This document shows, piece after piece, positions 11,226-24,500 of a stretch of DNA of 64,000 nt. Source of the DNA: Candidula unifasciata (Eukaryota > Mollusca > Gastropoda > Stylommatophora > Geomitridae). How positions within the stretch are numbered: the stretch's first letter is position 1; each line of letters begins with the position of its first letter. Where the stretch lies: positions 106,001 to 170,000 of the forward strand of contig CAJHNH020008368.1 of the NCBI GenBank assembly GCA_905116865.2. Reading direction: 5' to 3'. Under the pieces are notes generated by a model that saw nothing but the letters and a program-made list of their open reading frames with translations, was not told where the DNA came from and made no database searches. A program made the position numbers and the translations under genes.

Positions 11226-11469
11226 TGATGTTAAGTACTCACATAGTATAAAAACAAACCATAACAATAACAACGTTGGGCATTTCACCACCTCCGCAAT
11301 TCGTTTCTAAATAATAATACTGCATGAAAAAGTAACGGACCAACTTCCAATCCACGAGAAGTATTTGAGTTGTGGTGCTAACCCGATATTTCGGAATGGG
11401 CACTTGATTTACGTGTTACCTTGGGATACATCTTGATCGAAGCCTTGCTTATACTGAGCACATTGATCA

Positions 11470-12680
11470 GATTATAATAAAAACCAAGCGGGGTCTGGCT
11501 GCGATGAGAGTGATGGCGGCGGCAAACTGTGAGCAGCGTCATCTATGTCTTCTATACCAGGATCTGGTCCTTTCTGTTTTTGAATACACGACGGCGATCC
11601 TGACTCTCAGCCATAAGCAGATGGACAGGATGGAAAGGATACAGAACGATGCTATGCGTATTATACTTGGGTGTACAAGAGATACAGTATGCAGAGCGAT
11701 GATCTACCTTCTCGATTTTCCAACCATTAAAGACATCATACAAATTGCCCGAGCTTGTGCCTAACTCACTGTCAAGGTGGACACACAGCATCCATTACAT
11801 AGTCAAATCAAGAAGATAAAAGGCAGCAGGTTAAAAAGAGGCAAATCATGGATGGATCAAGCCGAGGACATTATTTTACAAGTATGTTCATTTGAGGAGT
11901 GGGTGCAAGTGACTTCAGAGTGCTGTACATCATTTTCTGTTTGCATCCAACCTGACAGAAAATGCAGACAACAGAGTCCGGCTGCTGTGGAAGCAGAAGT
12001 TCAAGCCTTTATTTTCGAGAACGCTCTAGAGGGTGATGCTGTCATTTACACAGATGGTTCTGTAATCCGCCATTAGACGCTCGTGGGCTTTCACGCTCAG
12101 TTTGGAGGGAGAGTTGTGAAGGAAGATTCTGGAGCTTTTGCCGTAACTACAAGTAGTCTGACAATGGAGGTTATGGCTGTGACTGAAGCAGTAACATGGC
12201 TAGAGACCTAGACTTTCACTGGGGCATGCTTTCTCAGTGACTCGATGAGTATGCTCGGGAAGATAGAGACGGACTGGGTCCAAAGGCAGTGGTTGGTGGC
12301 TCTACAGAATTCACGGCTGACAAGGATTAGTTTCATTTTCGTGCCAGGACATGTGGGGGTACAAGGAAAGGAGAAAGCTGATAGGCTTGCAGGTAAGGCT
12401 ATTGTAAAAGCCGGACAAGCCATGGACCAGGCTGATATACTGAATGCTCTAAGAGAGTTAAGACGTTTGCATGAGCCAACTGAGAACTTTGAATCTGCAA
12501 CCATGGTCAGACTGCAAGAGCAACATGTTAAACGTGGTGTTGCCAAACAAGAACATTACGTGGCTAGCCAAAGAATAAGAATAAACCAACATAGAACTGG
12601 TGTAGTTAGCCGCTACACGCTGTGGGATTTACTGAGCAGGGGATACCAGCACTTATGGTTCGACGTGCAATGAGGATAAA
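11470..12680 (+). mobile_element. Degenerate LINE with RT thumb and RNase H
   Basis: The plus strand encodes, with in-frame stops, an RT thumb (TKRGLAAMRVMAA, HKQMDRMERIQNDAMRIILG), then an RNase H domain: IYTDGS near 12045, LTMEVMAVTEAV near 12165, LSDSMSML near 12235 and FVPGHVGVQGKEKADRLAG near 12340. It ends at DLLSRGYQ. RNase H-bearing non-LTR elements of the I/jockey group have this layout. A minus-strand relative is at 44140-45300. Stops after IYTDGS and after MAVTEAVTWLET show it is inactive. Confidence 0.85.
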
Positions 12681-13009
12681 CTAACTAACTATATAACTTA
12701 ATTCGAATGCAGAGTCTGTCCTTAGGCTTTGCGAGCACGATTCGCAACTCAGAAGTGCCAGATTCGATTCCAGCTACGGACTATTTGGCAGCAGACCACC
12801 TTGCGCTGGCTTCAACATTGGTGTCGAGTGCCGATCGTTTAGTGAGCAATGACAAGCTACATAATATACAATTGCCTATTGAAATCACGAACAGCCAAAA
12901 ATGCTGGAGTTGGCTCTACGACACCCCATAAAGGTTTCTAAAATAACTTTTCTTTTAACAATTTATCTATTTTCCAGCTGCATACTATTTGTCTTGCGTT
13001 AATTTCGAC

Positions 13010-13115
13010 AGCCGTACTGAGAGCTGACCGTTGAGAAGGCAATGGCAAACTACTGAAGGTCAAATGTGCCTAAAAAAACTACAACAACCAAAAATGTTGG
13101 TGTTGATTCTTCGTC
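13010..13115 (-). repeat. CAGTAGTTTGCCA repeat, minus copy
   Basis: Contains GAAGGCAATGGCAAACTACT and the AACTACAACAACCAAAAATG tail-like end, the inverse of the family at 940 and 1800. Confidence 0.5.
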
Positions 13116-13150
13116 CTATAAAGGATACGTAACTAACTTATTCTCTAGAA

Positions 13151-13326
13151 CATAGCTATTTAACTAGGTTTACTCAGGGGCCAACATTTTGAAAATGGGC
13201 ATTGTCACGGACCAAAAGGCCCGGCCCCACCATAGAAAGATCATTAATACATAACACAACCCGAGGGCCACTTGCCAGACTTTGCTGGCCAGAGCTGGCC
13301 TGCGGGGCGCCAGCAGAACAGCCTTG
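13151..13326 (-). mobile_element. hAT-like MITE (copy 2)
   Basis: Ends CATAGCTATTTAAC and, inverted, CAAGGCTGTTCTGCTGGC, flanked by CTCTAGAA and TTCTAGAC, which agree at six of eight positions. This fits an 8-bp hAT target duplication that has decayed. The interior shares the GATCATTAATAC block with the other copies. Confidence 0.65.
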
Positions 13327-13424
13327 TTCTAGACTACAACATGGAAAGATATAAAAACGAACGAAAAGTATATCAGCGAGCTGCTACCTTTCTTTTAAAG
13401 ATTGAATTTTCACGTACTAGTTCC

Positions 13425-13570
13425 GGTAGGTCACATTTTCGTGGTAAAAAGAATAGACCCTATGCCTTTTTTTATAAGCATGTCATAAAAGGCGACTAAA
13501 TATGGGTTTGCTGTAAAAGGATGTTTTGGGCTGTCGGGAGCAGAAAATCCAGCCTAAGTGTAAACAACGT
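13425..13570 (+). mobile_element. SINE-C copy
   Basis: Shows GGTAAAAAGAATAGACCC, GCATGTCATAAAAGGCGACT, AAATATGGGTTTGCTG and GGGAGCAGAAAATCCAGCC. A second copy of the CTGTCGGGAGCAGA block sits between two AAG tracts at 13750-13782. Confidence 0.55.
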
Positions 13571-13693
13571 TAAAACTGCGTTCAAGAAGAAGACAGATAG
13601 GAGAAGTAGACCAAAAATATAGGCGGAACTGTTAGAAGAAGCTAGCAGCAGTCTGAAAGTCAAGCTTTTCTTTTTTTTTCTCAAAAGGACTTG

Positions 13694-13781
13694 GAGAAGA
13701 AGAAGAAGAAGAAGAAGAAGAAGAAGAAGAATAAGCAGAAGGAAGCTGTAAAAGAAGCTGTCGGGAGCAGATATTCCAGCC

Positions 13782-13812
<31 letters not shown>

Positions 13813-13894
13813 AAGAAGAAGAAGAAGAAGAAGAAGAAGAAGAAGAAGAAGAAGAAGAAGAAGAAGAAGAAGAAGAAGAAGAAGAAGAAGAAGA
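13694..13894 (+). repeat. Two long AAG microsatellites
   Basis: Two AAG arrays, about 13694-13731 and 13782-13894, separated by about 50 bp of SINE-C-like sequence. The longer one has more than 35 uninterrupted triplets. Translation gives poly-Arg, poly-Lys or poly-Ser frames that are not genes. Confidence 0.95.
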
Positions 13895-14279
13895 CAGTTT
13901 TTATCAGAGGAGAATCCAACTCCGTCAAAAAATATCGGTTCAGTTGGGATTTCAACACAATAACCACCCGGCCGGTCAGAAACTGCGCCAACAAGTCAGT
14001 TTTATTGTATAATTTAAGTCCTTGGGTCTCCGTTCAGTTTACGAGTGCATTATTAAAAGGGATCGTTGCCGGAGCAGTGAATGTCGTACTCTGTGAGATG
14101 CTTTTGGCAGGCGGCTAGCTGTTCTGCGGAGAGAGACTGAGCCATATGAGATATAACCCGGTGCAATGAAGTCGATACTCTCACCTTACTCTTTTACCGC
14201 TAGTCCTTAACTACACAGGGCTTCAAGTTACTGACTAGTGTATCCGTTATGAGTCGAAAGTCCCTTTTCTAAGCCTTTA

Positions 14280-14350
14280 GGCGTATTAGGAATATAGGGC
14301 TTGACCTAAATTTTTATAGACCAATCGGCGCTTGGTGGGTGATGTAGCCG
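14280..14350 (-). mobile_element. SINE-A fragment
   Basis: Reverse complement of the SINE-A 3' region: ATATAGGGCTTGACCTAAAT, then AGACCAATCGGCGCTTGGTG and GGTGATGTAG. Confidence 0.55.
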
Positions 14351-14770
14351 TTATGGGTACCCTAATTATAACTTGTTTTCAGGTTAAACGGTTTATCTAG
14401 GATCTGCCTTGTTGGTATGTCACGCAGACTGAGATTCTTTTCTCTCAGTATTATATAACAGACCTTTAGGCAGCAACCCGGGAGAAACGAACTGATCGAT
14501 CGATTGCGTAATTTGTAGGTTACAGTGAACAAAGCTTGGTTCACAAGTTACTGGTTCTGTTATCAGCAAAGCATGATTGGTGAAAAAGTAGACGTTGCAA
14601 TAAAAATTATTAGCCTTGATTAGTGAGGACTATTATCACAAACTCCGGACAGATTCATAGGTGCTCCGATCTCCTCACCAGAAGCTCTTTTAAAGAGTAA
14701 AATCACGCCCATTCTATGTTGATTATCTGACGCCCCATGCCTTTGGTGAAATGTTCCTGTATGGCTGCTC

Positions 14771-14880
14771 CAAAAAAATTGCGTCCAATATTAGGGCGAG
14801 ATTATCCAAAGTCTATACATGGTTAGGGCAACCATTATGTCTTTGTGGTAATCCGCCCTAATATGGGACGCATTTTTTGG
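14771..14880. repeat. Short palindromic element
   Basis: Left arm CAAAAAAATTGCGTCCAATA then TTAGGGCGAGATTA. The right arm is its inverse (TAATCCGCCCTAATAT then GGGACGCATTTTTTGG). Arms of about 33 bp are separated by about 43 bp, so this may be a tiny MITE or a solo palindromic end. Confidence 0.7.
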
Positions 14881-15372
14881 GGTTATTTTAAATCCCACCG
14901 CGGCTGCCAACGAGGGTCCCACATATAACCTACCGACTGATTGGGGTTTCTGGGACTGCGTCGGGGCGATTCTCCTTCGAATCGTGGCACTTTGTGTCAC
15001 CATGTGTTTGTCGCTAGTTGTATCGTCCTGGTTGGGTTGAACGTCACTCAATCACTCACTCAGCCACCCTTGCACATTTGTTGGATGGTTTGCGTGGGGA
15101 GAAGGGGGTGTCCAGGCGATTATATCCCTCTCCCTCCAAATTTTTTTTGTAAAATGGGGGACTCAAGATGCCTGGGCCGTTAGGTTTCGGCACCCCTGTA
15201 TTAGGATGCCGTGAGTGACGTTCTGCATGAGGGTTTTATTACAATCGAATACCATTATAACGTTTGTTATGTGTAGCGTCGATATATAGAACAGGGGATA
15301 TAACTGCTATTTTTATTTCGCTGAGTTGAACAGAATTGAGGCCCGCTACCATAAAGTTTACTTTGTTTCAAA

Positions 15373-15552
15373 ATGGCGAACAGGTCTGGCATTGCTGTGT
15401 CCAGCTCACGATTTGCTTGTTTGCGTATTGAAGACGACGATGAGAATGAAAGCAAACAGTCAATGAAACCTAAACAAGAGAAAAACGCCAATAGCACGGC
15501 TGCTGCAAAGAAAAAGAATAAAAAGAAAAAGGAAGCCAACGAGACAGAAAAG
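15373..15552 (+). CDS. GKAP1: GKAP1 exon 1 (start)
   Basis: Sixty codons from ATG to ANETEK, with an unusual donor AAG|GTTTCT. Matches the family N-terminus (SSRFA-x-L and the Lys-rich KKK..EANE block). Confidence 0.85.
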
Positions 15553-18500
15553 GTTTCTGTGATTATTATATTACCACCTTTCAACTTATTTTCATTGTTT
15601 CATAATGATTTGGTTTCATTTTTGATTTTAGCTGAGTAGTGTCATTTTTATTATATTATAGTTGTTTCAGTCAAAAATTATATTTGCACCGTATTATGAA
15701 TAATTAACCTTAAAATAAACAGTAAAATAAAAATTGTTTAGGATGTAATAGAAATTACCTATACAAACTAGAAATGTAAATGTCTCATCTGTATAAAAAT
15801 ATTTAAAGTATTAAAGATCTATAAAAATTATTTAAACATCCAGACACCTCCTTAGTTATGGTTAGGCTTTGGACCTTTGGCCTTTGCATGTCAAAGTGTA
15901 GAATGATACAATTTTGAGTCTCTTCAGTGAGCTGAGTATTAGAGTTTATCATATTGTTTTCAAGGCAGGCTGAAATACTCGGCTATCCTCCGAATAATGG
16001 ACACAAAAGATGGCGGCCAAAAACAGGGCCTCAGTCACGTGTCAATTGCGCACTTCCGGCGACCTAATTTGCTGTTTTCCGGCGACTACTGCCACCGCTA
16101 AGAGTATCCCACATGCGGCGTGGATTGGGGCTAAACTAGATGGCTAGGACTCACGAGCAAAGCTGCAGGAGATGCGGAAGCGGCTGCTCGTGAGTCCCAG
16201 CCATCAAGTTTAGCACCAATCCACGCAGCGCGAGCAGCGTGGGGGATACTCTCGGCGGTGGCGGTAGTTGCTGGAAAACTGCAACTGCAAATTAGGTCGC
16301 CGGAAGTGGGCAGTTGACACGTGACTGAGGCTCTGTTAGGGTGTTTTTGTCTGCCCTTGCCCCTTTTTCCACTGATCTTTCCAATTGTCGCAATGTTCTC
16401 CAAAGTCTCTCTTCTCATTATGTGGCCAAAGAACAGTGTTTGTCTCTTTCTTATTGTTTTTGTAAATAGAGATCTTCTTTCATTAGCAATCATTATTAGT
16501 TACTCTGGCCGTCCAAAGTATTCGTAACATTCGTCTCAGAAACCACAGCTTCCAAATTCTTCCTAGTTTGTTCACTAAAATTTTAAGATATGTATCATGC
16601 AACAGAACAGCTATGTAACATAACTGATACCTAATGTGATGTATGATCTCATGCTTGGCCTAAGCTTTATATAGAAACCTAGCTAAACACACTTCTCATG
16701 TGGGTTCCGGTGCTCATTTACAGGGAAAGAAAAATACAACCACTGCCTCCCTAACACGCATGTTGTAAGAGTAAACTAATTAGGGGTATCCTTCAGTGTT
16801 GGGGTGCATCTGCTAAGAGGAACCAGCAGTCTGTATACAGATAAGCAAAATTTAGAAAACAGGCCAGAAGTGCGCAAACAACTAGAAATTTCACCAGAGT
16901 TTACAGCCAGTGAATGCCAAGAAGATTAAAAAGCTAAAGTCAACTCTGGAAATGTTCAATTACATCTGTGACAGTAATATATTCATACTTTCTTTATATC
17001 TATTGTTCACTGTTATATCTATATTCCCCGTTTGGGCTCCGAGGCCCCATTGTGGGGAAAACAAGAATGTCGTAAGAGTCAGTTAACTGGGGGTTTCCTT
17101 CACAGTCGGAGTGCATCTGCCTGAGAGGCAAGGAACCAACAGTCTGTATACAAATAAGTTAGGTCTGTAAAACATATCTACATGTGATACTCAGGTTCTG
17201 GAACAAGTCTAAAGTCCAGAAGTGGACAAACAAGCAGAATTTTCCTCGTGAGTTTACAGTAGGTGAACCGAAGAAGAAGAAGTCTCCCTATGACATGTAC
17301 TGTGAAACTTTCTGAGGCTAAAAGAGTTAGTAGTGTTAATTAGCCCCAAACTTTGTAGTGATCACATGCATCTGGGTAACATTGCATACTGAGATTACCA
17401 TTGTCCATAATGGAATATGGGGTCCATTTAAAGTGTTTCTTTTATGTTATCATAATTGATGTCACTACACATTGGGCATTTCCTTATAAGCTTACACCTC
17501 TGATGCAGCAGCCACTACAAAGTTTCCACGAGGAGTTGATTATAATGTCTCCTATCTCGGCCTCGAAGGTGGCATAGGCATGCTTCACCATGCTTTACTC
17601 CCAGGTCACGAAATCATGTTAAGTGTCAGAGATGTGTCCTCATCTACTAACCTAGTCCGTACAACTTGGATGCTGTCTGCTCTGTCTATGCTTTTTCCCT
17701 GCATGTTTTGGTCTGCTCGCTCATTACTTTTTTATGCTGCCATGGCCGGGTGTCTAGATCCAGGTGAAGGAGGTTAAGCAAAATGTATGAATGCTTTCTT
17801 GGAAAGTGTATCCAACCTTAATTATACATATGGAAACTAATCAAGCATAGGAGGTATCTTGTGGCAGGAAGAGTATAGGGGTGTGTTAAATTCTTTTTTC
17901 CTACTCACATCAGTCATTGGATGCAAGATATACTTACACTGCCTACTATTACAGATAAGCTCAGAATGCTGCAGGCAAGTCACAGACAAGAAATACTTTC
18001 TGCATGAAACCCTAGAACGAACTAAGGGTCACGGACCGAAAAGAGGAATATGTTGAAAAGCCGAAGACACAGTTAGATATGTGTGCACTCTTGAAAATAT
18101 TTTTTAATTGGGGTATAGGATGGGGGTTGGTTTCCAGCTGACAGTCAGAGTTATGTAGTGTTCTAGTCATGTGATTATCTCTAGACAGATGGCACTGTGT
18201 TGAAAGGCAGAAGGAGAACAAGGGGTTCATAGCAAAACTCATAGGCAACTCTTTATGCAACAAAACCTAGCATGTTCTTTTTGCCTCCGTTTGTGTTCCA
18301 TTAGTGTTTCTTATCAGGCCTAGTTATATTCCGGATGGAAGTATAACTGTAAATATATTTCAGCTGAAGAACCTGGCATTCGGGAAAGTTGGAGGAGGTA
18401 GTGGAGGAAAAGGCCATCCACATAAAAATGTTGCTGGAGATGGGGGAGATGAGGGAAAAGCATGGAACTCATGGAAGGAACATGATAAGGAGGTATTATG

Positions 18501-21500
18501 TGAATGACATTGTAGTTTGCTATATTAGTTCATATTTTTTTTATAGAGTTTCACATCCGAGTTACATTTCACTTCTAAAAAATATGTATCTAGAATAATT
18601 TTCTATTGCATAACTCCATCTGTTGATTGCTGGAGTGCCGTGATACGTACATTTATAGTCAAGGTCTTCAAGAAATCTATATCTTCGGCAAAACATGTAC
18701 ATCTGAAAACTGCCATATACTGGGGACATATAAAACAGGTATTTAAAAAAAAAAGGAAGGGTCTTGAAATAACAATCTTAACATTTTGATAACAATTACA
18801 ATGGCCGTGCCGCTGTCTTGAAGCCTGTCAGTATTGTTGTTATGAATATCAGTAGAGTTAAGCACATGGTATCATTGTGCAGACAAACAGGATGACATCA
18901 TAATGACAGTTTAAAGATGGCTGTAATCATTTTTGACATGCATCAAAGAGGAGCAGCGTTGTTCAAACAGGCGAGGAGGGATGGCGCCAAGAAGTATCAC
19001 TCTTTTTTTCCAACTGGTTGTAGTGATGCCAAGTTTCTTCCCCAGTGATAATTCATTATAGCACAACACCACCTTCTGCTTCCAAAGACCGCAGTTCTCG
19101 ACAAACATCAGTGCTTCTTTGTTTAAATTCTGAAGTAAGCTGCCCTGGCACCCACCTTGCAGAAATTTTGCGGTACTGTGGCACATCATGGATGATGTGG
19201 TGTGCTGAACCTTGAATGATCTCAGGATGTGCGGCAGTGTCACTCAATCTGCCTAGCCAGAAAATGAAATGGTAGTCTTGTAGCAGATGCGTCCTTTGGG
19301 GTTTAGTGTGTTTAGCCTTTATTCTTTCATAATATGAAGAAAGTGACCAGTTCCATTTCTTGACACCTTTGCTTCCTAGACGATTCCCATAAAATTCTTG
19401 AACTTTTGTGCTATCCATTTTTCAGCTGAGCCAACTCCCACTTAAAAGGTTTGAAATGGCCACCCTGGAAATTTTTTTGGAAACCCTATCACCATGAGAT
19501 GTGCAATACCGACACTTGCGTTTGGGTCCAGTTTCCCATAAATGTCACTTTTTTTTAAAAAAAAAACTTTTGCACAGTTATATGTTTATAAAAACAAACA
19601 CAGATAATGTTATTGGTCGAATCTATGCCTGGGTAAAGGTTTAGGAGGTAATGATATCAATTTGTAGCTAAAAACAACATTTAGGGGTATTCTGTGAATA
19701 CAAATTTTTTTTTTTAAACTAATCCATGGTTATATAAGATTTTCATGATAGACAAAAATGTTGGAAAGAGAAGACCAGTAACAGAGATGAATGGAGGCAG
19801 GTGATAACTGCAGCAGTAAACAGCTAGGGTTAGGAATGCTGAAGAAAAAGAAGTGATCAGTATGGCAGTATCATTCAGACAAAGAAGACAACTAAAACCA
19901 TTACTCACTCATCTTCATCATGTAGCAGGTCCCTTGCAGAACGTCGGTCTCATCACGGTCTGCTTGAAAGAAACTCAGTCTCTCGCCATCTCTCCCGCCT
20001 CACGTACTTTCATACTCAAGGAGTCACTTATATCCTGTGCCAATCTTCTTCATGTTGGTCGGCTCCCGCCCCTCCTTTCTGGTACCATGCCTTCTGCTAT
20101 TATTTTGTCCAATCCGTCGTGGCGCTTGATATGACCGAAATATTTTAGCTTCTGAGACAGGATGCTGATTATTAGCCAATCTTCCTTGATGTTCAGGAAG
20201 ATTAACTCTATTAACACTACAAACTTTAATTAGAAAGTGACTATGCAGAACAGAATGAGACTACAATAGTATGATAAAACCACAAATGTGCTTGGGGACA
20301 AACTGCAGAAAACCAAGATGTGAGGAAAGTATGCTGGGCCTGGATATGGCACATAATGAGAAACCTGGTAATAGTATAACTAGAAAGATCTTTATTTGGA
20401 ACCCACAAAGCATTTTTACTGTGCAGAAATATTTTCTTTTATTGTCTGTGCAAAATATTCTTGCCCTAACTCAGACCATTTTTTGAACATCATAGGCAGT
20501 GGAAGAACAGTTCAAAGATGACTTGGAAAAGGCTTTGCTTCAAAGTCGACTTGAAGCTGAGAAGAAACAGCAGGTATGACTTCCTCTTCTTGTCTTGGCA
20601 TACACCAGCTATAAAGGCCACTGGAAAGTTCTGGTTGTTTGTTTGCTCATTTCTGGACTTCAGTCCTGTTCCAGAACTTGAGTATTGCATGCACATCCAT
20701 TTTTCATATCTGCTTTTTTTAATGCACACTGTTGGTTCCTTTCCTCTCAGGCAGATGCACTCTTACTTCGAAGGAAACACCCTTAATTAATTTATTTTTA
20801 AATCATGCTTATTAGGAGGGCATGGGTCTCTTCCCCCCCCCCCCCCCCCCCTACAATGGGATCTCAGAACCCACACAGAGATGCAGGTATGACAGTGTTT
20901 CTTTTTTGTGCTTCATTCTTCACTGGAGTGAATGTAAAGGTTATCACCATAGAAGATGCTGCCATTGGGGTGTGAAGTCTTTGGACTTAACTTTTTTTAA
21001 AAGTCCCAACAGGTGGATGGCCAATGGCATTCCTCATCACCTTTCCTTCTCCCCTGACAATTCTAGAAAATTGTTTTACTACCCATTTTGAGGGGACTCA
21101 GATCAAACCTAAAAGTGTACCATGTACAAAACAAAATGCATCTGATGGGTATTTATAGCAGTGAGGAAGGAAGTTGTCTGACCAAACGGGTGAACTAACC
21201 TCTGTGCCACAATGCTGCATTGGAGTATAGGCCTCTAGTGCATGCCAAGCTATCGAAACTTATGATGCATCTCAGTTTTTGTAATCAGTTTTCTGGACTA
21301 TGAAGACAGTTAACTTATAGCTAACTGTCAGTGTTTTTTCTTATTTTTGAAGCCATAAGATTGCAATATCTGCAACTTCTCTTAACAGTTTCATTTGCAT
21401 CGTTTAACTGTCTTCTTCTTCGCTTCCTCTTTTACCGCTTTGGGTGTCGAGGGGAATATAAGGTTCTGCTTCTTGCTTGCCTGGTCGCCTCCACCATAGA

Positions 21501-24500
21501 CACATGCTGTTGTAGAGTTTCTCTGATGTTGTCTTTCCATCTTGGTCTACCTCATGCTCTACTCCTTCTCCTCTTTTAGTATGGCATCGGAAGACATTCT
21601 AAATGGGCAGACCATTTGATTTGCTGTCTGTTTATGTAATTTTTGAATTCGTTCCTTGCCAACATTTTCTCTTATGACCTCTCTTCTGATTTTATCTCCT
21701 TTAATCACTCCTACAGCCCTTCTCAACATAACTTCATGATTTCATTTATGTGCTAATTAAATGGATGATCCTCATCATTTTGAATATGATAATATACATA
21801 AAAAATATAAATCAATGATACATTACTGTAATTTTTAACTATATAAAAAGACAGCAAGCTATCAGAATATGTATAATTGTGTGTGTGTAAAAGTATATAC
21901 AATTTGTTACTTCAGCTTTATGTTTCTATAACACAAGGAGGCTAAGAAGTTGAAAGAAAGAATTGATGCTGGTTTGGAAGTACCGACTACAAGAGAAGGA
22001 AGGAAGAAGAAGAAGCAAAAAGAAAAACCACAACCTATGTCTTTAGAGCAGTTCAAACAGCTTCCACCAGACAGGCCGGTTGCTTCTGATGACTCTGAAG
22101 GTAACAAGGTTTTCATATTGATGATGCTTAAATAATAATTGCAAGCGTTTTTTCAGGACACAAACCATGCAGATTGTTTGCTTTTAATCAGTGACTGTTT
22201 TTTTTCATGTACCGAAAATAAGGCAATATGAAAACTAGATGTTTGTTTACATTATTAGAATATCATCACAAGGACATAATTATTAACAGGCTGCTTCCCT
22301 GTGTGGGTTTCTGAGCCCCATTGTGGGGAAAACAACAATAGACCCACTGCCTACCCAAAAGCATGTCTGAGAGGCAAGGAACCAGCAGACTGCATTCAAG
22401 TGAATCAGATCTGTAAAACTGATGCACATCCAACACTCAGGTTCTGGAGTAGGACTGCAGTTCAGAAGTGGTCGAACAACCAGAACTTTCCGCCAGAGTG
22501 TACAGCTGGTGAACATGATGAAGAAGAAGAAGAACAGACTGGCATGCCAGATTTCAACAGCTTACACCAAATGGTTACAGTTACAGATTTTCTGAGTTGG
22601 GCATGACTTCTGGAGTAGACTATTGTCATTGACTCTTTCAGTCCTAGGCATTTGTCACTGCAACACTTGACATCATAAAACTGTTGCTCTCATCATCGTG
22701 TGGCATGCCAGTAAGCCTAGGCTGTTATGTTTTGGCATCTCACACAATCACCAGAGTCACGGAGCAGTTCAGTGTTTTTGACTTGCCCCATCCGTCTGGC
22801 CAGGCCATCCATGTATTTATCCCTTTACCTTCCTATTGCTCTCTTTCCAGCAGTCTTGCTAGTTGTTAGCAATTCTTGAGTCCAGTCACTACGAAGACAG
22901 AGACAGTGGTGATAGGAAGACAAATTAGAAATAAAATTAAAAAACAACACCTTAAGACAAACAGAGGAATTTAAGTATTTGGGAGCAATTTTCACATCTG
23001 ACGGAAAACTGGACGGAGAAATTAGCTCGAGATGTGCCAAAGTTAATCAAGTAATGGGGCAACTATCTTCCTGTTGACACACAAGCAGATACCCCGGACT
23101 ACTAAAGTGAATCTTATCAGAACTATTTTTTGGCCAACACTATGCTATCAGTGCCAAATGTGGACGCTTACATCCTTCAATGAACTTAAAATTGTGACAA
23201 CAGAGATGAAATGCCTTAGAAGAGCTGCAGGAGTTTCAAGGAAAGACAGAATACAAAATCAAGTAATCGGACAAATGCTAGGAATAAAGCCAGTCTTACA
23301 GGTCATCATAGAACAATAAATAAAGTGGTTTGGACACCTAACGACAATGTCCTGGTACTATCTGCCACAGTGAGCCACACTAACACATTACAACGGGTAT
23401 AGAGCGATTGGAAGACCTCGGAAAAAATGGAGTGATGGCATTGAGAACAGCCTTACAGAGAAAATCAGTCTTAATAGTGCTCTTGACAGAGCTCATCAAC
23501 GAATGTTACATCTCCCCTCGACACTTCAATGAGGTACAAGGTGGAAGAGAAGAAGAAAAAGGAGTCCATTCCTTCGAAAAAATATTGACCCTCTAATAAT
23601 TATGGCTCCATAGAACTATAGTTTGTAAATCTTTAGGCATTTGAAAATACTGTTTTTAAACAGAAGTCCCCATGTGGGTTCTAGTGCCCAATTGTTGGGG
23701 GAAAAAGAATAGACCCATTGTCCACCCCCTCCCCCCATCCCCCCAACAATTCCTTCAAAGACAGTGGATCTGCCTGAGAGGTACGTATTAGCAGTCTGCA
23801 CACAAATAAACCAAATCTGTCAAACAGATGTGCACACAAAAGTGAAGTTCTGAAATAAGTCTAAAGTTCAGAAGTTGACGAACAGCTAGACCTTTCTGCT
23901 GGAGCTCATAGCTAGTGAACGCACAGAAGAAGAAACAGATGTTACAGTAACAGGTGAAAATGATGGATTAACAAAGCAGAAAAATGAACCGGGAACCGTT
24001 TAGAAATGGTACCATTTATTGAGTATCTAGTGAACAGATGGTGAGTTCTTTGGCACTGAAAGAGTTAACTCAGTGATCTTGTTGTTGCAGATGAAGTAAA
24101 TGGCCATCCTGTGGTCCCGCAGGTTCAGACATCATTGCCTCCATCACAACAGGACCCAAAGTTTTTTAATTCCATTCAGGAGGACGCTGAACAAATTTTG
24201 AAGCATGAGAAAATTCAAGAAGAGTATCGGAAGGTTGTCATTTTTTTTTCAACATTTTCATTTTCATGATAAATTTATGAACTTAAATTGTGCAGAAACC
24301 TTCTTAGATCACCGTTAATCAAGCAGAAGAAAAATATTAACTTTTTACAAGATCTGAAAAATGCTGCTCATAAACATCATGTTTGGGGAAACTGACATAC
24401 TTCATCCATGTTAAACACTTATTCTCTTATATGTCACTTGTGTGCTTCATTGATTCCAAGAGCTGTGGTGACAATAGTTTAGTTGTTAGATGTGGTTTCA

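Noticed and set aside
11400..11440. Possible citrate synthase first exon (minus, ATG TAT CCC AAG then GTAACA).
   Set aside because: Only four codons, no presequence character, and no independent support.
13632..13994. Long open frames on both strands with poly-Arg, poly-Phe and poly-Ser runs.
   Set aside because: They are translations of AAG/CTT microsatellites with no other protein-like sequence.
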